A DNA stretch of 64,000 nt from Luteimonas mephitis DSM 12574. GTDB taxonomy: Bacteria; Pseudomonadota; Gammaproteobacteria; Xanthomonadales; Xanthomonadaceae. The translations under genes were made by a program, and so were the position numbers. The notes beneath the pieces are model-generated. The model made no database searches. It was not told the DNA's origin and saw only the letters and a program-made list of their open reading frames with translations. The DNA lies in contig NZ_AULN01000013.1 in assembly GCF_000422305.1 (NCBI RefSeq), positions 62,001-126,000 of the forward strand, written 5' to 3'. Positions 17,749 through 25,891 of the stretch are shown one piece after another (positions within the stretch are counted from its first letter, which is position 1; every line of letters begins with the position of its first letter).

Positions 17749-18401
17749 CCCGCAAGCTCATCCCCCTTCTTGTCGCCGGCGCGCTGCTGGCCACGGTGCC
17801 GGGCGTGGCGCCGGTGCAGGCCGCGCCGCAAGCCGCGTCCGAGGTCCGCGTGGCCTCGCCCAGCAAGCTGGTGCTCGACAACAGCCAGCGCATCCTGTCG
17901 ACGCTGGAAAGCCGCCGCACCGAGTTCACGAAGAATCCGTCCGCGCTGCGCCAGTTCGTCATTGGCGAGTTCAACACCATGTTCGACCGCGACTACGCCG
18001 CGCGCCAGGTCCTCGGCCGCCACGGCCGCGGTGCGTCGGACGCCGACATCAAGGCCTTCGGCGACGCGCTCGCCGACAACCTGATGCAGCGCTACGGCAC
18101 GTCGCTGCTCAGCTTCAACACCAGGCTGCGGGTGCGGGTGAAGTCGGAAACCCCGCTGCCGCGCGGCCTCGGTGTGAAGGTGTCCAGCGAGATGCTGCGC
18201 AGCGACGGCGACGCGATCCCGGTCGACTATCTGATGCGCATGTCCGGCGGCCAGTGGAAGGTGTTCGACGTGATGGTCGAGGGCGTGTCGTTCGTGCAGA
18301 CCTTCCGCCAGCAGTTCGACCAGGAGCTGCAGAACAAGTCGATCGCGCAGGTCGCGGCCGAACTGCGCAACGGGCAGCTGCAGGCCGATGCCGACAAGTA
18401 A
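17745..18401 (+). CDS. mlaC: Periplasmic phospholipid shuttle MlaC
   Basis: A 218-residue Tol-Tol-Ttg2 family protein with a signal peptide (KLIPLLVAGALLATVPGVAP, cleaved near AQA/AAP). The mature part carries family features: the N-terminal helices (LSTLESRRTEFTKNP), FDRDYAARQVLG, VDYLMRMSGGQWKVFDVMVEGVS-type strands, and SFVQTFRQQFDQ. It carries single phospholipids between MlaFEDB and the MlaA complex. The ATG overlaps the mlaD stop. Confidence 0.95.
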   Translation: MTRKLIPLLVAGALLATVPGVAPVQAAPQAASEVRVASPSKLVLDNSQRILSTLESRRTEFTKNPSALRQFVIGEFNTMFDRDYAARQVLGRHGRGASDADIKAFGDALADNLMQRYGTSLLSFNTRLRVRVKSETPLPRGLGVKVSSEMLRSDGDAIPVDYLMRMSGGQWKVFDVMVEGVSFVQTFRQQFDQELQNKSIAQVAAELRNGQLQADADK

Positions 18402-18678
18402 CGCCGGCATGCGCCGCGACGGCGACGCGCTGGTGTTCGCCGGCGCGCTGTTGCGCGACGACGTGGCCGCGCTGTGGCGGCAGGCGGCGGCCGCGCTCGA
18501 CGGGGTGCGCCGTTTCGACCTGCAGGCGGTGTCCCGCATAGACAGCGCCGGCCTCGCGCTGCTGGCCGAGTTGACCACGCGCGCAGGCGGCGGCATCGCC
18601 ATCGACGGCACGCCCGCCGGCCTGGCCGAACTGCGCGCGGCCTACCGGCTGGACGCGGCGCTGGGCTTCGCGGCCTGA
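18388..18678 (+). CDS. mlaB: STAS-domain protein MlaB
   Basis: A 96-residue single STAS domain; the conserved core is FDLQAVSRIDSAGLALLAEL, with the serine/threonine site region at DSAG. In E. coli MlaB binds MlaF and is needed for assembly and activity of the transporter. The ATG at 18388 overlaps the end of mlaC by 14 bp; a second ATG at 18409 (MRRDGD) lies just after the mlaC stop and may be the real start. Confidence 0.88.
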   Translation: MPTSNAGMRRDGDALVFAGALLRDDVAALWRQAAAALDGVRRFDLQAVSRIDSAGLALLAELTTRAGGGIAIDGTPAGLAELRAAYRLDAALGFAA

Positions 18679-18742
18679 GCACCTCGACGACCGCCCGGCA
18701 CGCGCGCCTTTTCTTCCCCCGATTCCAGCGAACCCCCGCCCC

Positions 18743-19828
18743 ATGACCCGCCTTGCCGCCTACCGCATCACGTTCTGCATCCCGCTGGTCCTGGCGCTGG
18801 CCGCCTGCGCCGGCCACGGCGTGCGCAACGATGCGCCACCGCCGGTGGCGGCGGTCGCGGCGGCGGCGCCGGCGATCCAGCCGCAGGCGGCGGATGCGGT
18901 GGATGCGGCAACACCGGCGCCATCCGCCGATGCCGGCGCGGCGAACGCGGTGGCACGCGACGACGGCGTTCCGGAACCGGGCGCCGCCGCTGCGGCCGAC
19001 GGCGCGGTGGACGCCACCGTGCCCACCCAGGCCGAGCTCGATTACGCCGCGCTCTACGGCGAGCCGCCCTACAACCCGGTCTACGACGCCACCCTGCCCG
19101 CGCCGGCACAGCTGCCCAGCAGCTACGACCCCTGGGAGGGGCTCAATCGCCGCGTGCACACGTTCAACAATGCCGTCGACCGTGCCATCGCCAAGCCGCT
19201 GGCCAAGGCCTACGTGAAGGTAGTGCCGCGACCGGTGCGGCTGGGCGTGAGCAACTTCTTCCACAACCTCGGCCAGCCGGTCAGCGCGCTCAACGCGCTG
19301 CTGCAGGGCAAGCCGAAACAGGCGGCGCAGGCGCTGGGCCGCTTCGCGCTCAACAGCACGCTGGGCATCGGCGGCATTTTCGATCCGGCCAGCGACGCCA
19401 AGCTGCCCAACAAGAGCGAGGACTTCGGCCAGACGCTGGGCGTGTGGGGCTGGAAGACCTCGCGCTACGTCGAGCTGCCCCTGTTCGGCCCGCGTACCGT
19501 GCGCGATGCCTTCGGCCTGGTCGGCGACGGCCAGCTGTCGCCGATCCGCCAGGTCGAGGACGACAAGACCCGCGTGTTCCTGCAGGGCCTGCAACTGGTC
19601 GACGTGCGCACGCAGCTGTTCGCCGTGGACAGCATGCGCGCCGGCGCGGTCGACGATTACACGTTGGTGCGCGATGCCTGGCTGCAGCGCCGCAACTACC
19701 AGATCTTCGGCGACCGCGAGCAGAAAGCCGAAGACGATGCGCTGCCCGACTATCTGCGCGAGGACAACGGCAACCCGATGGTGCCGGTGGACGCGATGCC
19801 GATCATCCCGGGCGCGCCGACCAACTGA
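18743..19828 (+). CDS. mlaA: Outer-membrane lipoprotein MlaA (VacJ)
   Basis: A 361-residue lipoprotein: signal peptide with lipobox ALAAC near residues 19-23, then an unusually long Ala/Pro-rich linker of roughly 70 residues. The MlaA domain is recognised from DPWEGLNRRVHTFNNAVDR to ELPLFGPRTVRDAFG. MlaA forms a ring in the outer membrane that extracts mislocalised phospholipids from the outer leaflet. It is 64 bp downstream of mlaB and probably in the same operon; in E. coli it is encoded apart from mlaFEDCB. A REP-like hairpin follows. Confidence 0.94.
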   Translation: MTRLAAYRITFCIPLVLALAACAGHGVRNDAPPPVAAVAAAAPAIQPQAADAVDAATPAPSADAGAANAVARDDGVPEPGAAAAADGAVDATVPTQAELDYAALYGEPPYNPVYDATLPAPAQLPSSYDPWEGLNRRVHTFNNAVDRAIAKPLAKAYVKVVPRPVRLGVSNFFHNLGQPVSALNALLQGKPKQAAQALGRFALNSTLGIGGIFDPASDAKLPNKSEDFGQTLGVWGWKTSRYVELPLFGPRTVRDAFGLVGDGQLSPIRQVEDDKTRVFLQGLQLVDVRTQLFAVDSMRAGAVDDYTLVRDAWLQRRNYQIFGDREQKAEDDALPDYLREDNGNPMVPVDAMPIIPGAPTN

Positions 19829-19863
19829 GCCTCACCGCCGCAGCGGCCCCACCTGCCTGCCTC

Positions 19864-19955
19864 GTAGGAGCGGCCCATGGCCGCGAGTTCCTGCTTTTGC
19901 CTGACGGAGAGGCGAGCGACCACGGCCAGAGCTCGCGGCCATGGGCCGCTCCTAC
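19864..19955. repeat. REP-like hairpin (GTAGGAGCGGCCCATGGCCG type)
   Basis: Arms of 24 bp at 19864-19887 and 19932-19955 are perfect reverse complements with a 44-bp loop. It lies between the convergent mlaA and rmuC genes, a common place for REP elements, where it could act as a transcript end or mRNA stabiliser. The same arm sequence recurs at 43367-43444 and inside recD. Confidence 0.9.
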
Positions 19956-19959
19956 AGCC

Positions 19960-21294
19960 TCACTCGCCGTCGTCGTCGCCGAGCAGCTTCTGCGCCTCCG
20001 CGCCCGGCAGCGTCTCCACGCCCTTGAGCTGGCGCTCGATCGCGCGCGTACGCACGCCGGCGGCCTTGATGCTGTTCTGCACGGTGTCGAGCTGCCCGTG
20101 CGCCTTTTCCAGCACGCCGGCGAACTTGCCGAACTCGGCCTTCACCGCGCCCAGCAGCTGCCACACCTCGCTTGAACGCTGTTCGATCGCCAGCGTGCGA
20201 AAGCCCATCTGCAGGCTGTTGAGCAATGCCAGCAAAGTGGTCGGGCCCACCAGTGTCACCCGGAACTCGCGCTGCAGGCCGTCGAACAGCCCCGGTCGGC
20301 GCAGCACTTCGGCGTACAGCCCTTCGGTGGGCAGGAACAGCAGCGCGAAGTCGGTGGTGTGCGGCGGCGCCAGGTACTTGTCACGGATACGCCTGGCTTC
20401 CACGCGGACCTGGCGCTCGAGCGCGGTCGCTGCGGCGGCGACGCCGTCGGCGTCGGCGCGGTCGTGCGCGTCCATCAGCCGCTCGTAGTCCTCGCGCGGG
20501 AACTTGGCGTCGATCGGCAGCCGGATCGGCTGGTCGGCGTGGGTGCCGGGCAGCTTGACCGCGAACTCGACCCGCTCGCTACTGCCGGGGACGGTGATGC
20601 AGTTGGTCTCGTACTGCTCGATCGTCAGCACCTGCTCGAGCAGCGCACCCAGCTGCACCTCGCCGAAGGTGCCGCGGGTCTTGACGTTGCCGAGCACGCG
20701 CTTGAGGTCGCCGACGCCGACCGCCAGCTGCTGCATCTCGCCGAGGCCGCGCTGCACCGCTTCCAGCCGTTCGGACACCAGCTTGAACGACGCATCCAGG
20801 CGCGTGTTGAGCGTGGACTGCAGCTTCTCGTCGACGGTCGCGCGCATCTGCTCGAGTTTCGACGCGTTGTCGGCCTGCAGCTTCTGCAGCTGCGTCTCGA
20901 GCGTGGCGCGCATCTCGCCGATGCGCTGTTCGTTGCGCTGGGTCAGTTCGGCCAGGCGCAGGCCAAGGGTTTCGGCGAAGCGCTGCTGCAGGTCGGCGCC
21001 CTCGCTGCGCGCCTTGCGCGCGTCCTCGGTCAGGGCCTCGCGCAGCACGTCCAGGCGCTGGTCGGTGCGGGTGCTGAACTCGGTCAGGCGCGCGCCGAAG
21101 CCGTCGATGCGCTGCGCCTGCGCCGACGACAGGCTGTCGAGCTGCTGGCGCAGTTCGCCGCGGCCGTCGCGCTGCTCCTCGCGCAGCGCCGCCTCCAGCG
21201 CGCGCCCGGGCTTGCGCAGCAGCAGCACGACCAGCAGGATGATCGCCGCGAACACGGCGGCCAGCAGGAGCAGCAGGAGTTGGGTGTCGGACAT
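19960..21294 (-). CDS. rmuC: DNA recombination protein RmuC homologue
   Basis: A 444-residue protein. An N-terminal membrane segment (LLLLLLAAVFAAIILLVVLLL) is followed by a long coiled-coil from about residue 35 to 200 rich in Gln, Glu and Arg. The RmuC domain then includes FGEVQLGALLEQVL, YETNCITVPGSSERVEFAVK and LPIDAKFPREDYERL. RmuC limits inversions and rearrangements at short repeats, probably through a nuclease-like fold. ATG 21294 places the membrane segment at the N-terminus; a longer frame exists upstream but its extra residues do not resemble the family. Confidence 0.93.
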   Translation of the reverse strand: MSDTQLLLLLLAAVFAAIILLVVLLLRKPGRALEAALREEQRDGRGELRQQLDSLSSAQAQRIDGFGARLTEFSTRTDQRLDVLREALTEDARKARSEGADLQQRFAETLGLRLAELTQRNEQRIGEMRATLETQLQKLQADNASKLEQMRATVDEKLQSTLNTRLDASFKLVSERLEAVQRGLGEMQQLAVGVGDLKRVLGNVKTRGTFGEVQLGALLEQVLTIEQYETNCITVPGSSERVEFAVKLPGTHADQPIRLPIDAKFPREDYERLMDAHDRADADGVAAAATALERQVRVEARRIRDKYLAPPHTTDFALLFLPTEGLYAEVLRRPGLFDGLQREFRVTLVGPTTLLALLNSLQMGFRTLAIEQRSSEVWQLLGAVKAEFGKFAGVLEKAHGQLDTVQNSIKAAGVRTRAIERQLKGVETLPGAEAQKLLGDDDGE

Positions 21295-21440
21295 GCCGCC
21301 AGTGTAAGCGCGGCCGTCGCAGCGGTTGCGATTCCCGCCCCTGCCGCCATGCACCGCGCGCACACCCATCGCGTCATCGACGCCGGCATCACCGCGCCGT
21401 GGCCATGATGCGTGGCGCAGGCGCCGCCGAGGAGAGCATC

Positions 21441-21800
21441 GTGGAACTGCGCAGCAAACGGGTTTACCTTCCTGCCGACGAGAGCGACGGCAACCGCGTC
21501 CTGGTCGACCGGCTGTGGCCGCGCGGCCTGTCGAAGGAAAAACTCGGCGACGTGGCCTGGATAAAGGACGTCGCCCCCAGCGACGCGCTGCGCAAGTGGT
21601 TCGGCCACGAGCCGGCGAAGTGGGATGAATTCCGCAAGCGCTACTTCGCCGAGCTCGACGCCAATCCCGAAGGCGTCACCGCACTGCGCGGGGCGCTGGT
21701 GGCGAAGGGGCGCAACACGCTGCTGTTCGGCACGCGCGAGGAAGAGCACAACAATGCCGTCGCGCTGTGCGAGTACCTGCGCACGCACCGCAGGCGCTGA
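21441..21800 (+). CDS. DUF488 family protein (YeaO-like)
   Basis: A 119-residue protein matching the short DUF488/YeaO family: KRVYLPADESDGNRVLVDRL, WPRGLSKEKL, and the C-terminal NTLLFGTREEEHNNAVAL. Molecular function is unknown. GTG at 21441 is preferred because GAGGAGAG lies directly upstream and homologues start two residues before KRVY. ATGs at 21399 and 21408 would add an N-terminus without counterpart in the family. It starts divergently from rmuC. Confidence 0.85.
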   Translation: MELRSKRVYLPADESDGNRVLVDRLWPRGLSKEKLGDVAWIKDVAPSDALRKWFGHEPAKWDEFRKRYFAELDANPEGVTALRGALVAKGRNTLLFGTREEEHNNAVALCEYLRTHRRR

Positions 21801-21842
21801 CCGGGCGAAACGGGCGGCCACTGCACCGATCGCGAAACACCG

Positions 21843-22919
21843 CTACTCCAGCACCTGCTCCGCGTCGACGATGTCCACGCCCTGCATCTGCCCGAGCAGC
21901 CTGTCGAACCAGGGCTTGTGCGTGGCTCCGACGATCGACAGGACGCGCGACCCGGGGCGATCCCCGAACGCTGCGCGGATGTTGCTGACCATGCGCAGGT
22001 TGCGACCCTCCCAGCCGGCCACGTAGCGCTGGGAGAAGTGCTGCGGCGATGCGTCGCGCAGGGCCGCGGCGAAATCCGATTCGACCCGAAGCTGCAGGTT
22101 CGCGGGCGCGTTGATGAACCGGTACAGCGCCAGCATCTCGCCTTGCCGCGCCAGCGCGTCCTCGCGGTCGCGCATCGGCCGGGCCCGCGGCGCGGCCTGG
22201 TCCCACAGCGCCATGATCGTCTTGCCGTATTCCTCGGCGCTGCCGCCCAGGTCGACGTTGTCGGCGGTGTGGTCGTCGATCGGATACACCCGCGCCAAGC
22301 CCAGCCGCGCCGCCAGGCGCGCGGCGATCTGGTAGCTCTCGTTGTCCCTGGCTTCGCGCGCACGCAGATCCTGCACAAGTGCGTCGTCGAGGCCGTCGCC
22401 GGCGCGGCGCTCCGCATCCGGCAGCTGCCACCACTGCACCAGCGCCGAGGCCGGGTCGCCGGCGGCCAGGAACCGCGACGCCAGGCGGCGGCGCTGCTCG
22501 GGGGTGGGCGCCTGCGGCCACGTCTCCAGGGTCCGCCGCACCTCGGCGATCGCCGCGGGCACGTCCAGGCCGGTCGCGCCCTTCGCAAGCGCCGTGTCGG
22601 GGCAGTAATGGTCGACGTCCGAAGGCAGGTACACGGCGGGATGGCGCCGCATCAGGTCGCAGGTTTCGCCCGACAACGCCTCGATGGTGATCACGTCCGG
22701 TGCGTAGGCGACCAGCTTCCGGAGCAGCGGCTGCAGCGATGCACGGTCGAACTCCGTGCCTTCCGGCAGCTGCGACAGATGCACGCTGCCCAGCACCAGC
22801 ACCCGTGCGCGCGGCCCGGCCATGTCGCTGTCGAGCATCGACAGGTCGACCTGCGCCTGCGCCAGGCCGCACCAGGCCAGGGCCGCGACCAGCGCATACG
22901 TCGTCTTTCGTCCTCTCAT
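21843..22919 (-). CDS. Secreted DUF5694-family protein
   Basis: A 358-residue protein with a signal peptide (TYALVAALAWCGLAQAQ). The mature N-terminus has RVLVLGSVHLSQLPEG and the middle VITIEALSGETCDLM, like other DUF5694 proteins, which are distantly similar to TraB/GumN-type erythromycin-esterase-like folds. The end carries LSIVGATHKPWFDRLL, the conserved His-containing motif near the C-terminus. Likely periplasmic; the reaction is not known. Confidence 0.8.
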   Translation of the reverse strand: MRGRKTTYALVAALAWCGLAQAQVDLSMLDSDMAGPRARVLVLGSVHLSQLPEGTEFDRASLQPLLRKLVAYAPDVITIEALSGETCDLMRRHPAVYLPSDVDHYCPDTALAKGATGLDVPAAIAEVRRTLETWPQAPTPEQRRRLASRFLAAGDPASALVQWWQLPDAERRAGDGLDDALVQDLRAREARDNESYQIAARLAARLGLARVYPIDDHTADNVDLGGSAEEYGKTIMALWDQAAPRARPMRDREDALARQGEMLALYRFINAPANLQLRVESDFAAALRDASPQHFSQRYVAGWEGRNLRMVSNIRAAFGDRPGSRVLSIVGATHKPWFDRLLGQMQGVDIVDAEQVLE

Positions 22920-23031
22920 CGCGTCACCCGGCGTGGCGTGGGCTCCGCAGGATCGCGGCGCGCGCCGTGTGCGGTCGAGTGCGGGAAGTCACGGCGCGCC
23001 GTGCGGATGGTGCCGGCGCGTCGGCGGCGCC

Positions 23032-24213
23032 TCAGTCCAGCACGCGGCAGAACACCGCTTTGAGGTAGCGCGACTCCGGCACGTTGGCGAGGAACGGATG
23101 GTCGGCGCCGGCGCCCGACACCTTCAGCACCTGCAGCGTGCGCCCCGCGTAGTAGCCGGCGCGGCGAAGCATGTCGAGGAACTGCTCCTCGCTGACGAGG
23201 CCGGTACACGAGAACGTCGCCAGCAGCCCGCCGGGTTTCACCACGCCCAGCGCGAGCTTGTTCATGTCGAGGTACTTCTTCAGCGCCGGGATCACCTGCT
23301 CGCGGTCGCGGGTCATCTTCGCCGGATCGAGGATCACCACGTCGTAGGCGTCGCCCGCGTTTGCCGCGTCGCGCAGCCACGGGAAGATGTCCGCCTGCAC
23401 GAAGCGGATGCGCACGTCGTTGAGTTTCGCGTTGCCGCGGGCGATGTCGAGCACGTCCTGGTCGATGTCGATGCCGACCACCTCGCTCGCGCCGCGCACC
23501 GCCGCGTACACGCCGAAGCCGCCGGTGTTGCAGCACAGGTCGAGCACGCGCTTGCCCTCGACCTGGTGCGACAGCCATTCGCGGTTCTCGCGCTGGTCGG
23601 CGAAGAAGCCAGTCTTGTGCGCGCCCGCGGGATCGGCGCGGAAGCGGACGCCGTGCTCGGTGATGATCGCCGGCTCCGGCGTCGCGCCGGTGCTGCTGAC
23701 CGGGCGATAGTCGAAGCTCTCCTGCTTCTGCACGTGCTCGTCGGCGAAGCTGTAGAAGCGCGCGTCGGGGAACTCATGCCGCAGCGCGTCGTAGATCCAC
23801 TCGCGGTGCCGATACATGCCGGCGCTGAAGAACTCGACCACCAGCAGGTCGTCGTAGCGATCGACCACCAGCCCGCTGAGGCCATCGCCTTCGCTGTGCA
23901 CCACGCGCCAGGCGTTGGACACCGCGTCCAACCGCAGGATCTCGCGGCGCAGGCGCACGGCCTCGCCGATACGGTGGACAAACCAGGCTGCATCGACGGC
24001 CACGCCCGGGTCGGCTTCCAGCATGCGCAGCGCGATGCGCGAGTGGCCGTTGTAGAAGCCGCGTCCGATCCAGGTGCCGTCAACGCCGACCACGTCGACG
24101 ATGCTGCCGGGCTTCGGCCGCTGCGCCGGCTTGTCCACCAGCTTCTGGAAGATCCACGGGTGGCTGCCGCGCCAGGCGTTGCGCAGGCGGATGGTGGGGA
24201 CGGTGTCGTTCAT
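23032..24213 (-). CDS. rlmI: Class I SAM-dependent rRNA large-subunit methyltransferase, RlmI-like
   Basis: A 393-residue protein with an N-terminal PUA-like domain (RNAWRGSHPWIFQKLVDKP), a middle EEHUD-type region and a C-terminal Rossmann methyltransferase: VLDLCCNTGGFGVYAA as SAM motif I, VILDPAKMTRDREQV as motif IV, and FSCTGLVSEEQF as motif VI with catalytic Cys. E. coli RlmI makes m5C1962 in 23S rRNA, and the length here matches (396). The ATG at 24213 is chosen because upstream in-frame sequence is a non-coding tandem repeat. Its promoter must lie in or beyond that repeat array. Confidence 0.88.
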   Translation of the reverse strand: MNDTVPTIRLRNAWRGSHPWIFQKLVDKPAQRPKPGSIVDVVGVDGTWIGRGFYNGHSRIALRMLEADPGVAVDAAWFVHRIGEAVRLRREILRLDAVSNAWRVVHSEGDGLSGLVVDRYDDLLVVEFFSAGMYRHREWIYDALRHEFPDARFYSFADEHVQKQESFDYRPVSSTGATPEPAIITEHGVRFRADPAGAHKTGFFADQRENREWLSHQVEGKRVLDLCCNTGGFGVYAAVRGASEVVGIDIDQDVLDIARGNAKLNDVRIRFVQADIFPWLRDAANAGDAYDVVILDPAKMTRDREQVIPALKKYLDMNKLALGVVKPGGLLATFSCTGLVSEEQFLDMLRRAGYYAGRTLQVLKVSGAGADHPFLANVPESRYLKAVFCRVLD

Positions 24214-24236
24214 GCGCGCATTATCGCGCACCGCAT

Positions 24237-24713
24237 CGGCGAGGCCGCGCGGCAGTGCCGCTGGGGCGCGCTTCATCTGGAAATGGATGGCTGTCATCCA
24301 TGGCGCAACGACGCGGGTTCCGGATCGTCCGGCCCGGCCATTCCTGCCCGGGCGTTCGGCAGGCCGCGCGGCGGTGCCGCTGGGGCACGTTTCATTGCGA
24401 GATCGATGGCGGCCGTCCGTGGCGCAGCGACACGGGCTCCGGATCGTCCGGCCCGGCCATCCCTGGCCGGGCGTTCGGCAGGCCGCGCGGCAGTGCCGCT
24501 GGGGCACGTTTCATCTGGAAATGGATGGCTGCCATCCATGGCGCAACGACACGGGCTCCGGATCGTCCGGCCCGGCCATCCCTGGCCGGGCGTTCGGCAG
24601 GCCGCGCGGCAGTGCCGCTGGGGCACGTTTCATCTGGAAATGGATGGCTGCCATCCATGGCGCAACGACGCGGGCTCCGGATCGTCCGGCCCGGCCATCC
24701 TTGGCCGGGCGTT
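24237..24713. repeat. Four tandem copies of a 119-bp unit with internal hairpins
   Basis: Copies start at 24237 (120 bp), 24357, 24476 and 24595 (119 bp each) and end at 24713. Copies 3 and 4 are nearly identical; copy 2 differs most in its central hairpin. Each unit holds ATGGATGGC-T-GCCATCCAT (for example 24640-24658; mismatched in copy 1, lost in copy 2), CCGGATCGTCCGG, and CCCGGCCA-N4-TGGCCGGG. 119 is not a multiple of 3, so the frame changes between copies and coding is unlikely. The array lies between the end of the TonB-domain lipoprotein gene and the start of rlmI, both on the minus strand. Confidence 0.95.
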
Positions 24714-24759
24714 CGCGACCGCAGCCGATGTCGATAGGACATCGGCTAAGCGCGGTCGC
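24714..24759 (-). terminator. Stem-loop just downstream of the TonB-domain lipoprotein gene
   Basis: Strong inverted repeat: CGCGACCGCAGCCGATGTC, loop GATAG, then GACATCGGCT-AA-GCGCGGTCGC. It directly abuts the stop codon at 24760. There is no clear U-tract, so it may act as a transcript-end stabiliser rather than a classical terminator. Confidence 0.6.
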
Positions 24760-25794
24760 TCACCCCCCCGGGTTGAAGCCGATGGTGCGGCGGGTGGTGA
24801 CCGGGGCGCCGGTCGGTTCGAAGCGCCAGCGCTTGACCGCGTTCACCGCTTCGCGGTCGAACACCCGCGGCGGGTCGGCACGGACCACGCGGGCGCTGGT
24901 GACCGAACCGTCGGCGGCGACCGTGAACTCCACCTGCACTTCGCCCGACTGGCCTGCACGCAGCGCCTCCACCGGATAGCGCGGCGCGGGGGTGCTGATC
25001 GGGCGCAGGTCGCTGGCCGAAACGGTCGCCTTCTCGACCGGCCTGGGTGCCTGCTCGGCTGCGCGCTGCTGCGCGGCCTTCTGGTCCGCTTCGCGCTTGG
25101 CGGCGGCCTGCTGCTCGGCCTCGCGCCTGGCGGCCGCTTCCTGCTCGGCTTTCTGCTGCGCGGCCAGCTGTTCGGCGGCCTGCTGCTGCTGCAACTGCTG
25201 CTGCGCGGCACGCTCCTTCTCCAGCTGCAGCTTCTTGGCGGCTTCCTCTTCGGCGGAAAGCTTCTGTTGTTCGACGCGCTTGATCTCGGCGTCCTGGGCA
25301 GAGGCGATGCTCGCCTTCAGCCGCGCCAGCGAAGGGTGGTCCTTGTCGGCCTTTTCGATCAGGCCGTAGAGGCGCTGCGCCTCGTCGAAGTCACCGCGGT
25401 CACGGCTTTGCTCGGTCGCGATCACCGTCATCGGCAGCAGGTCTGTCAGCGCGCTGGACACGCCGGGGTCGCCGGGCAGCTTGTCGCGCAGCGCGAGGTA
25501 GTACTCCATCGCGTTGTCGCCGGCCGGCGCGTACAGCTTGCTTTCCTGGTAGGCCTCGGTGGCCTTCTTGCGCAGGTCGTCGGCGCTGAGCGCGGCGACC
25601 TCCGCCGAGACCGCCTGCGCCGGCGGCTGCGCCGGCTGGGTCGCGGCGGCGGTTTCGGCGCCCGAGGCCGGCGTGGCGTCTTCCTTCTTTCCGCAGGCGC
25701 TGACCGCGACGACCAGCAGCACGCCCAGCGCCAGGCGCAGGTGTGCCGGCCGTGCGTCGGGCGCGAGCGGTGACATGGACTGTGACAAAGACAT
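24760..25794 (-). CDS. Lipoprotein with coiled-coil and TonB C-terminal domain
   Basis: A 344-residue protein. A signal sequence with lipobox VSAC at about residues 31-34 suggests acylation at the cysteine. A TPR-like helical region (residues 70-165) is followed by a highly charged Gln/Glu/Ala/Lys coiled coil (about 165-250), then a TonB C-terminal domain (PRYPVEALRAGQSGEVQVEF, VNAVKRWRFEPT) of roughly 80 residues. True TonB has an N-terminal transmembrane anchor, so this lipidated version may bridge the periplasm from the outer membrane, or act in another TonB-like role. It has no adjacent ExbBD; the canonical operon is at 39.6-42.0 kb. Confidence 0.82.
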   Translation of the reverse strand: MSLSQSMSPLAPDARPAHLRLALGVLLVVAVSACGKKEDATPASGAETAAATQPAQPPAQAVSAEVAALSADDLRKKATEAYQESKLYAPAGDNAMEYYLALRDKLPGDPGVSSALTDLLPMTVIATEQSRDRGDFDEAQRLYGLIEKADKDHPSLARLKASIASAQDAEIKRVEQQKLSAEEEAAKKLQLEKERAAQQQLQQQQAAEQLAAQQKAEQEAAARREAEQQAAAKREADQKAAQQRAAEQAPRPVEKATVSASDLRPISTPAPRYPVEALRAGQSGEVQVEFTVAADGSVTSARVVRADPPRVFDREAVNAVKRWRFEPTGAPVTTRRTIGFNPGG

Positions 25795-25891
25795 CGGTAC
25801 TCCCCCTGGATGTGCGACTGGTGCACTTGCCTAGGACGCGATAGTACAACCGGTTTGTCAACTCCCCAGGCCGCCAGGCGCGCGCATCGCG

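Noticed and set aside
24237..24713. CRISPR array
   Set aside because: Whole 119-bp units repeat without variable spacers, and no cas genes are near.
24074..24979. Open frames through the 119-bp repeats
   Set aside because: The unit length is not a multiple of three and the frames have no family resemblance; overlap with two real genes.
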